From contig JACAXG010000009.1 in NCBI GenBank assembly GCA_018881555.1, forward strand, positions 11,055,613-11,119,612: DNA of 64,000 nt. The letters are read 5' to 3'. Numbering within the stretch: the first letter of the stretch is position 1; every line of letters starts with the position of its first letter. Source of the DNA: Amblyornis subalaris. Taxonomy: Eukaryota; Chordata; Aves; Passeriformes; Ptilonorhynchidae. The notes under the pieces were generated by a model that saw nothing but the letters and a program-made list of their open reading frames with translations, was not told where the DNA came from and did not search any database. Of the stretch, positions 40,054-49,917 are shown one piece after another. A program made the translations under genes and the position numbers.

Positions 40054-43000
40054 CTAAAAAACAAAAATAAAAATACACATTCAAATCACCACTGAATCAA
40101 ATGAAGACACCAAGTATAAACCATCAACAATTTCACTTTTTAGTTCTGGTATAAGTATATCCTATATTAATTTTAAAATCTGATGAGCATTGTTGGAGTG
40201 CTTTCTTCACCACTGAGCCACATAAAGATTTAGAACACAACAATACCTCTGATGACAAATAAGCAATCTACTGTCACAATAAAACAGACATTAGCTATCT
40301 TCTTAGCTTCTTTTGGGGAAAATGGCTTAAATGATTACCTCCTGGTTTAGTACGGTCTCTGAAAGTTTCTTATTATAAACGAGCAGAATTTTAACCTACT
40401 ATCCAAAGTATGAAGTTCAAAGCTGTGGGGCAGCCAGAGGCAGGAGACCTTAAATAAATACTGTTTCATGAAAGGCATTGAGTAAATGAGCCTGTTTGCA
40501 CAGTTTGGAATGTTTTGATGTATATAAATCTGACTCCTTCAGCTCCACCTACCGCACAGCCCTCAGTCCTGCATGAAGCAATCACTTAAATCTATGTATT
40601 TAAGCTGTGGTAAACCAACCCCAATAAAAAGTATAGATATTAAGGGCCTGGAGTGGCTGCCATAAGGGAGGAGCAGGGCAGGCAGGTCCACTCTGCACTC
40701 CATGCACTACAGGTCTGGTGAAAAAGGGTGATGAAGAGATGTGTGCAAGGAGAAGAAAAATGCCTTAGCGGAGAATCAAGCTTCAGCTGTGGGTGGACTA
40801 CATCTCTCCAAACTCATGCCTCATAGGCAAAATCCAGAATTATGACAGAAGAGTTGTGGCTGCTAGAAGGGACCCCCAAAGGTCCCAGCTACTGAGCCTC
40901 TTGTCCTGAGTAGAGTGGGACCAAATATCGAATACTCCTGACAGAAATTTGTGTAATCCCGTATTCCTATTCACATCTTTTGCAAGCTCGACCGACTTTT
41001 GGAATCATTCTTCTTTTGTGCAATAAACTTCTGTTGCTTTTGCTTGTCCTCAGCTCCCCTAACTTAGTGACAGGCAATTGTAATTCCTGTTGGTGGGAAT
41101 CTATATTAACAGCCAAAAATCTCTAATTGCTGGTGGCAATTTAGTTCCATTTCTAACTACTGGCTGCAGGTGTAAAAATCCATTCCCCCACGGCTGAGAG
41201 ACTGAATAGCTGCCAGAAATTAACAGCCAATGACTGTTTCCAGCCATCATGAGCATTTGTGACCTCCTTTTCACCATTCCCTTCTTCAAGGTTCATAGCC
41301 CTGTTTAAGAACCCTTTTGAAAAATCGCCAATGATACTGACTCTCCAGTCTCTGCAGGTGGCCTGGTTTTCACTTTCACAAGCAGGAGAAAGTTTTATCC
41401 ATAAAATTCAACCTGAATATGCACCTATGTTGCAGTTTAAATATACTAGTCTCTCCCTGTGAATCATGAGCATGGGGAAAAGTGTCCTCCCTTTTTGTAT
41501 GTGTCTTTCACAATATCTAAAGTCTGTTATTATATCCATAGGTAATAAAAAAAGAAAACCCTATCAAAATATTCAAGAATACTTCATCTTCATTTTCATG
41601 CATAAAATAGAGACAAGGTTAATGAAAGACACTGTATTTTTAATTGCAATAATTTTGCTTGGAAAGCCACTAAAAATTTCAGAAACAACAGAAAAGTCCT
41701 CATGTCCAAATTAATCCACTCTAAGTACTAGGCTAATGTGCTAACCTTAGCAGCATAGTTTGTAAGAGAGATTCTGAGTTTCTGGTGCTGTTTGATTTTA
41801 TGTGATGAGAGCCTTCAGCTCCTCTGTGTCTCTGCGGCTGCATCCAACTTGTCCTAGGACAGACCACAGAGGCTTTAGGAGACTTAGAAGGCAAAAAACA
41901 GACTCCAACTTGTAGCACATGCAGCAGTAATATTGTAGAATTTTTTTCCACCTTAATCCATTTCAATCCACAAAAATTATACTAGAGATGCTTATAAAAG
42001 AGAGGGGAACTGCCACAAGAAAGCACAGTCTAACCACTTGCCCTTCACTGTCTCTACTGTTTCAAAAGTCAAGACTGGAAACATTCCACCCCATCAGATA
42101 ATAATTTGGATGTAGATCGTGACCAGATTTTGCACACTTGCTCATATGAGAAGAATTACTCTCAATATTCGACAGAAAGAACAACTGAAACAGAAAACAT
42201 TTTGAATGACTTGAACTTCACTAAATTGAAACCTATTAGTGCCTCCATTACAGTGACATGTGAATCTGTATATGATTAACACCTCAATATAATCTGAAAA
42301 CAACTGTGGAAAAGAACCCCAAAAATTATTAAATAGCGAAGCTTTCTGAAAATTATTCAAGATATATGTATCTGTTGCAGACAGGGGCAATGGAAGCTGT
42401 AAAAATGAAAGTTTTGCCTCTTTGCTGTGCTCAAGGGAATTTGAACTATCTTTGTTCTGATGTTAAGACTGCCTTGGTGTAAGAGACGAGGCCTTTGAGA
42501 TACCAGAATTGCTGCTTCTTGAAGTGCTATTAATGCTTCGGGTAGAAAAATATATGGTTTTTAAGTGGATGTTTTGACGTACACAACTTGGTGCATAAAA
42601 CAGTGAATATGTCTGGGGGTTTGAAATACAGAATTACTGGATTATCCTGAGGACGTGTAGGGAGCCAAAAAAATCTTATTTTAAGGTCACTTTAAAATAC
42701 AGTCCGTATCAGAAGTGAAGAAGTTGTGGAAGCAGTGAATCTCAGCTGACCGGTGAAATTAGCTACCAGGACTTGTCCAGATTGCCTGCAATAGAAAATC
42801 GCTTACAGATAATTGGTGTGTTGGTTCGTTGCTACAGAAAATTGGGTAAGGATGAAGAGATGTGCTGAACTTCCTCACCAGCGTCCATTACCTTTTCGCA
42901 GTTGCAGTAAAGGTGTGCTGCCGCTGAGAAGTGGAGTTTTTTACGCTGCAGTTACCTTGCTTTTTATGCTTTTGGAAATGTGCTCTTAGTATTTCAGTCA

Positions 43001-45421
43001 TGAAAACTAAATCTGGGCCCCCAACATTTGCTGAGATAATTTTTCTACCCCAAGTCTCATCATATACTTAAAAATAAAATCATAAAATACTGTTCTACAA
43101 AACCAAATAAATAATTTAAATAGCAAATCCTGTTCACTTTACAGGTAACTCTCCTGCTGCCTGTAGGTAGCTCAGCCCTTCCACTCCAATGGACTGAACA
43201 CCTACCTAGCCAAACGTTGCTAAAAGCATAATCAGGGCTCCATCTTTTTTGTCCCCTTCAGACATGGATATACCCACAAATGTCCTTAACAGAATGATGC
43301 ATAACGACTTTATTGTATATATATAAATGCTATTTGGGAGACAGAAGTGCTACTGTATAGTTACATATTTTTAAGCAGTGAAATTTAACAGGAATACAGA
43401 GCAGCATATGCATTGCTACAGGAGATATTAAGAACTCTCCCTCTGGTTTTAGATCAGCTTAAATATGCAAACTCTTTTCTCCCACTCATGTTCTATTTTG
43501 CAGAAAAAAATCAAAATGACTTGATAATTCAGAATCCCTTGAAGAATAAAAGAAAAAAAAGTGGATATACAATTATTTTTATCCCAAATATAGTAGAACT
43601 ACATATTCTGAAAACTGGATGCTGAGAAATTCTGAGCAAGAGTCCAAGCACAATTCCAGCTGGTTCACAACAAGACGCTGATATAAGGTAGGACTCAAAA
43701 ACAAGATAACTCCTTTAACTTTCTAAGATGGATGCTGAAACTGAAGTGCCAGAAAATAAGACCTTTCATTAAAAAATGGCACCTGACTATGTTATTGTGT
43801 GACAAGATGGAAACATGCTCAGAGATCATGTTTCTGTTCATGAATTGTCATTTTATTAGCAAAAGTCACACCAAGCCATCCAGTATACTCTCAGTTTGGA
43901 TAATGCTAGCTGAAGATCAATATTCTAAAGATTATCTAAGGAAGAAAAATTATTTGGTTTCTAAAATCATCATTAGCCTCTTTTAATTTATCATTCAATG
44001 CTAATAAGTGAGAATAAAAGTAACATTGACTGTTCAGAGTAACTGCCCTAGAAAGAATATTTAGACATGTTTATCCCAATTAGATGATATTCAGAACAGA
44101 CAACACTCTCCTGGACATGTCAGAAGCCTCTGCAAAGTGGGTTGTACAGTCATAGAAATCCTTTTGTCTTTGCTGAAGGAGATGTAGCTGAAGGACATAC
44201 AGATTAACTTCCCAACAGCACCTGTGTCTGGTCTGGATAAAGGAAAAACACTATCTCCAAGGCTTTAAAAGTTGCATCCTTCTCAAATGGCTTGTGAATA
44301 ATCCAGAAATCAAAATGTTAATTCTTAAAACACACCCAGCTTGAATTGCTTATCCATGTTTAGCCATCTTGTCTGTTCAGCTTCTGAAATACTATATAGT
44401 CCTTTTCAGCCTCTCAGTCTGCATCCCAGCTGCCCCCAGGCCTATATCTGGGCTGTGCTGGTGTGGAGAACAGAGAAAACAAAACCTCCTATTAAGATTT
44501 GCTGATGGGAAAAGCTTTTTAAATTAGAAAACACAGAATTGATCCTAAACCTGTAGCTTAAGTAATAAGGTGATTCAGTAATCACTCTAAAATATAAACT
44601 TCTGTTTCTCACCTTAGAAAATTGCTAAACCAAACAGCCAGTTTAAAATCAAACTGGAAAATAAGGAAGCCAAGAAGCCATGCCTTGCATTTTGATTCTT
44701 GGCCTGCATAAGAATTTTCAAACTGAAATTTTCAAATTTTCGGTGAAAAATTCTCACTGAAATTCCAGAATTTTTGGATTCCAGAATTGAATCAGTTTGT
44801 GGTAGCAGGGGGTCTCTTCCACTGTTATTAACAACAGTAGTGCTTCTTCTAGCCTTGAGATCATTCTGCAGTTGGATTTAAGAAGGGTGAACCAATTAAT
44901 TCTTAGTCCACAGCCTGTTGCATATGATAAGAGATCATTTTATACAGCATCTAAGGCACACGGACCTTCACTTGTTGTGACAAGCTCATGACTTCTCCCA
45001 AAAATTACCAGCCTCAATAATGTGGATACACCCCAACACTTTGGAACAACTGAAACTTCAAATCCAGTCTGCAATCCCCAACTGCAGCATTTTCATGACA
45101 TTATTAGTTCACACAGCTGCTCAAGAGTGCAAAGAATGAATTAAAGCAACAGGAATCTTACTATTTCTGATTATGTCTGCATAGAAAACATATACTGCTG
45201 GAATCCTTAGGCACATACCAATGCAAATCTTACTATGACTTCTCTGATAGTAAAAGATTTCTTACTAGCCTTCAATAATCCATTGAACTTCCTGAGAGAT
45301 TTTAATAACAGATACTTATCATTCAGTTCATCACTTTTTATGTGCCTTCAGTTATAATTTCAATGCATCTCAATTGAATCTTCTACTGTAAACACAATTT
45401 TTCATCCAAAGAATAACTTAC
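40054..45421. other. ANO4 intron 2
   Basis: A 5.4-kb intron. It contains a candidate LTR (about 40606-41072) and an unclassified block near 42410-42990 with more CpG dinucleotides than its neighbours. The rest is AT-rich with no supported gene. Confidence 0.65.
40606..41072 (+). mobile_element. candidate solo LTR, second family
   Basis: A 467-bp block beginning TGTGGTAAACCAACC and ending TTAGTGACA, with TG...CA ends. The interior is GC-richer (GGCCTGGAGTGGCTGCCAT and a GGAGCAGGGCAGGCAGG stretch) and AATAAA lies at 41022-41027, about 45 bases before the end, where an LTR polyadenylation signal would be. It is not related to the two long LTRs. I see no target-site duplication, so the boundaries are tentative. 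It could be another type of repeat. Confidence 0.45.
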
Positions 45422-45532
45422 TTTCTTGTATTGCATTAAGAATTTCTGAAAAGTCCACATCTGTCTTCTGTATGTCTGGTTTTATCCATATTTGCGTTTC
45501 CAGCCGGTTAACCTGCAAATCCTCTCTTCCTT
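45422..45532 (-). CDS. ANO4: ANO4 coding exon 2 (residues 24-60 plus one base)
   Basis: The 111-nt exon completes codon 24 as Glu and continues GREDLQVNRL, then after a variable linker TDVDFSEILNAIQE, ending with the first base of the next codon (phase 1 to 1). Human ANO4 has a clearly related run (PEGG.DLQ, then SDVDFSEILNAIQE), which fixes the acceptor at the pyrimidine-rich ATTTCTTCAG just before 45532. The donor reads GAAA|gtaagtt. A second AG, after CTCATCTGACAG about 50 nt upstream, looks usable but is out of phase with exon 1. The DFSEIL.AIQE segment is conserved; the middle of the exon is not. The frame is also open upstream of the acceptor (see the separate entry for a possible alternative start). 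Confidence 0.9.
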
Positions 45533-45638
45533 CTGAAGAAATTGAAGAGATTGATGGGGTTTGTGACAGTGGAGTAGAAAATCCAGCCAAGTGGCTGTCA
45601 GATGAGGAAATATACACATTGAATGAAGGTATTTCCAT
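45533..45638 (-). other. possible alternative first-exon coding segment leading into exon 2
   Basis: Immediately upstream of the exon 2 acceptor the exon 2 frame is open back to an ATG at 45638, with an in-frame TAA 12 bases before it. The ATG has A at -3 and G at +4. The segment would add about 35 residues starting MEIPSFNVY, followed by a Ser/Pro-rich stretch, and then read into the ANO4 frame without splicing. A transcript starting inside intron 1 could therefore encode ANO4 with a different N-terminus. It could equally be chance, since 35 open codons is not rare. I see no promoter motif, and the exon 1 to exon 2 splice is the family-supported form. Confidence 0.3.
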
Positions 45639-48600
45639 TTTTTCTCCTTAGCAGAACCAAATTTTCTTCAACCCAAGGAGCTTCAGATAGAATATGGACT
45701 GATTTAAAGCTAAATAGAACAAAACAACATTCTCTGCTATCAGCAATGATGGAAAGTCACCACCGATATGTCCCTCATTCAGGTGACCATATGCTGCCAT
45801 GCCATGAGCATCACCTCGCCATACCGTCTACAAAAGTAACTCCCAAATGTGAAAACAAACAAGAGATGTTGTTACATATGACACAGGAACAAACAGACTA
45901 AAATAAAAGACACTAACACACAAAGTAAATTGCAAGACAGAAAACAACCACTAGGACAAAAAGAGTATGACAGCATGTTTCAGCCACAGGGCACCATAAG
46001 TTCTCATATGCCAACCTGATGGCATGCCATAGTCTAGGAAGAAGTCCAGCACTGCAGTCCATTTCAAATGGATTCACATTGGTATGTAATGGCTGCTTTT
46101 AAAAGCACTGCAGAATAAAAACTTAATCTGGTGGGCCACAGTTTCAAACCTATTTGCACACAAAAATAGGCACAAGATTTGCTTATTTTGGTGCTCTTTC
46201 AACCTGAACAAAGAAAGCAGAAAGTTTTGAAAATAGACTCTTTCCATGCAGAGAAAAGTGGCTGCATATCAAGAGCACAGAGAAAATGGGCAAACAGGCT
46301 TAAGATGCTGGCTACAGTGTATTTGGATACAGACAGAGGGAGAGAGGGAACTACTGGGAATATATCTGGTTTTAAAGAGTAGCAGGAAAACCTTTCACAA
46401 AGGCATCTGTCAGAGATGATGCTCTTGAGTAAGTAATGCACAGTTAGCAGAGAGCTTCAGTGGTCAGGGAGATATCTGGGAAAGGACTTCATGACAAAAA
46501 GGCCAAGGTGGAAGAACAAACCTTCAGGTCATTTAGATCATTACTGTGCTTCACTAGATGCTATCACTTATGCTTTAGATAGAAGCATTTTCCTTTCATC
46601 TACAGTCTGCTGATAGCAAGCTGGTCTTATTTTGAATTCTCTCTTAGCCCATTGTATCTTCCCCTTCTCCTTCCCAAATGACTATCTCACTACTGCTTTG
46701 ATGGGAGTTACAAATTATATTCCTGGGCACAAAATTACTCAAACCTATTTTAAAGGCCCTTCTTCACTTTTTGAAAACACAGATCTCAAAATCAGTACAC
46801 TTTGACCAGCTTAATACTTTCTTATTTTCCAGTGTTAAAATACTATAAATTCAAATTTTCTCATGCTTGCTTCAGCGTATTCTTTTGTTCCACAGCAAAG
46901 ACCCACTGTTAACATCAGAGACAATTCCCCTTGTAAATTCCTGTGAAGCAATCTGTCATAGCAGCAGCAGGAGTCAGCATTTAATGATGTAGAACAAAGA
47001 GAATTTCTTAAGTGAGACAACTGATTACTCATACAATAGCAGCCTAGGGAAATCTGCAGATGGCCTCAGAGATGAGAGGCTAAGATTTGCCCCAAAAGAG
47101 ATTTCTAAGGCCCAAGAATAATTACTCCAGCTGCTGAAAAATACATACAAACAATAGGATGGAAGTAGAAAAGTAATCAACGGACAGCAATTCAGTTAAG
47201 CAGCTTTGCAAGTGATATCATTCAGTTTCCTCTTAAATACTCAGCTACCACTTTTAACATATACCATTACAAACTTGCATCCTCAAATCCAACAGCCTTT
47301 CTTCTGCACTGCAACTCTAGTTAGAACAAATTAATGACAATTTTTGCAAATATAAAATGCCCTTTCTTCCCCCAAACTATTCATCCTTGTTACACTCAAA
47401 TGGCTGATCCTCAAAAAAGATTAGGGTAGCAGGATCCCTCCAGCATCTCCAGAAGATCTGAACTAATTGGGCCAGGGAGAAAGGAAGTGACAGTCAGCTA
47501 TGGAGGTCCCAAAATGCTGATATCTCATGGACTATCTAACCACACGTCTGTTATTAAAATTAAACTGCTGGAGAATGTACATAGCCAATTTCAAATCTAC
47601 TTTTAATTAACAAAAAATACTGCCTAGGAAGTCAGAAAACGCCCAGCCTGAACCTGACTATTTCAGACAATGAAGTCACGACAATTTTGCTGCGTTCAAA
47701 TTCCCTCTCCTGTATCCTCTTGCAGTATAGGGAGCTCTAAGCAATCCACAGAAATGACAGTGTTCCATGCTTGTCTGATTCACAGTAGCCTTAATATCTG
47801 GCCTCACTGCACCAGTATCAGATCGACAACAGCATCCGGTCTGATTTCACTCAGAATTGTAGGCATAATCTTCTACCAATCATTTGTGATATAACACATG
47901 GCTGATCACAAACTTGGCTTCACCAACACAAGGGAAAAAAATATGTCTATCAAAAACATAGCTTTTAAATAACGGGTTGCAGGAACGCTTTCTTCTCCCA
48001 TGTTCTTCATAGTGTCAATAAACAGACTTGAATTAGGGCACATAGGCTTCTATCCTCCTCCCTCTCTGTCAGCATCTACTTTGCAGGAGGGAGTACTACA
48101 TATTTTTATCTGAGAGAAACACCACCTTGTGATTCGTTATAGACTGGCCAAATTAATGATTTCTGACTTGTTGTCAGACAGAGGTTTTAAACTATTAGCT
48201 CTTTGGAAAAACCCACAGTGACCTCATCCACATTCCAAAGATTTATTTTCTTAATCTTACCACAGATCTCCAATACCACATGCAGACAGCCTGTGGTGTC
48301 ACTGTTGCTGTTGACAGATCACTAACCTGGCTTTAGCATTTCCTTCTTGCTTTAGCAGCTGCTGATTTATGCTTTGTCAATGACACATCCCACTGAGTAA
48401 AATCTAAGCAATATCACCTAAGAGGTTGAGAAAGACTCTCTTTCTGTAGAAACATGAGAAATAAACACAAATAAAAGTGAAGTAAATACTAGATTTAACA
48501 AATTTTATGGGGTTTTTTTTAAGATAAGTATGAGATTTTTCTTAGCTTGCCAAAACTTTCTAGTTCAACTGAAGTAGTACTTTAAATTATCTCATGGCAC

Positions 48601-49202
48601 TCCCTCTGGTTTACTCATTGATGCATTAAGTTGTGCATAAAATAATATATTTTTTCCTTTATTTGTCTTGAAGTGTCTCAATTAGGTTAGGAAAACAAAC
48701 AAGATTTAAAAAAGACTTTTAATTTTTAGCGGCTTAACAAGATGGCTTGTTCTAAGAAAGAATTTTAACATATTTCTAAATATTAAAACAATCAAATATA
48801 TCAGAGAAGCAACTTATCTACCAAGGTAGTTAATATGATACTGATGTTAAACAAGCTGTGTTGGTTTTGCAGGCCTGGTTTTTGGTAGCGGGGGGGCCAT
48901 AGAGGTGGCTTCTGTAAGAAGCTGCTGGAAGCTTCCACCATGTCCAGCAGAGCCAATCCCTGATGGCTCTGAGAATGGACGTGCTGCTGGCCAAGGCTGG
49001 GCCAATTAGAGATGATGGTAACGCCTCTATGATAACACATTTAAGAAGAAATAATAACAAAGTTTGTGGTGCAGTTGTAATTTTCCAGCTGGAGAAGAGT
49101 AGGAGTGAGCATATGTGAGAGAAACAACAATGCAGGCACCAAGGTCAGTGCAGAAGGAGGGGGAGGAGGTGCTCCAGGTGCCAGAGCCGAGATGTCCCTG
49201 CA

Positions 49203-49240
49203 GCCCGTGGTGAGGCCCGTGGTGAGGCCCATGGTGAGGC
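49203..49240 (+). repeat. 14-bp tandem repeat inside LTR copy 2
   Basis: Almost three units of CCCGTGGTGAGGC with small changes. Such G-rich direct repeats are part of the LTR interior and may have grown by slippage. Confidence 0.8.
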
Positions 49241-49887
49241 AGGTTGTCCCCCTGCAGCCCATGGGGACCCACGGGAGATGCAGAGATCCACTAGCAGCCC
49301 GTGGGGGAGGTGCCCACGCCAGAGCGGGTGGATACCAGGACACTGTGATCCAGAGGGAGTCCCATGGAGAGAGAGGCCTTGCTTCCAGGCTGGAGCAGCT
49401 GTCCTTGGAGGACTGCACCCCGTGGCAGAGTGACCCACGCCGCAGCAGTTCTGGGAGGACTGTCTGCCCGTGGGATGGACTCACGCTGCAGCAGGTTTGG
49501 GAGTGCTGCTGCTCGTGAGAGTGGACCCACGCTGGGGAAGTTCGCAGAGAACTGTCTCCTGTGGGAGGGACCCCACGGTGCAGCAGGGAAACGACTCCTC
49601 TCCCTGAGCAGCAGAAAGAAGATCTTGGGTGATGAACTGACCAAAACTCCCACCCTGTCTCCCTGCACTGTCGGTGGGAAGGAAGGAGGGGTTGGGGGGA
49701 GAGAAGGGTGTTTTTAAGGGCTTATTTTACTTCTCATTCTTTTATTCTGATCTTGTTAGTAATAAATTCACCTTATATCATTAAGTAGAGCCTGTTTTGC
49801 CCTTGAAGTATTTTCTCCCGGTCCTTATCTGAACTCATTAACCCTTTGTTAAATTTTTTCTCCACTGTCCGGTTGCAGAGCAGAGGA

Positions 49888-49917
49888 GAGTGAGTGAGTG
49901 AGTGAGTGAGTGAGTGG
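49888..49917 (+). repeat. (GTGA)n microsatellite in the LTR 3' part
   Basis: About seven perfect GAGT/GTGA units, about 50 bases before the end of LTR copy 2. The corresponding place in copy 1 lacks the run, so it probably expanded after insertion. Confidence 0.9.

Noticed and set aside
45580..45586. Alternative acceptor CTCATCTGACAG upstream of exon 2
   Set aside because: Joining it to exon 1 would shift the ANO4 frame, and the downstream acceptor gives the family-consistent PEG..DLQ junction.
49041..49518. Open frames of 137-147 codons on both strands
   Set aside because: They are products of the repeat units in LTR copy 2. No gag, pol or env similarity is visible.
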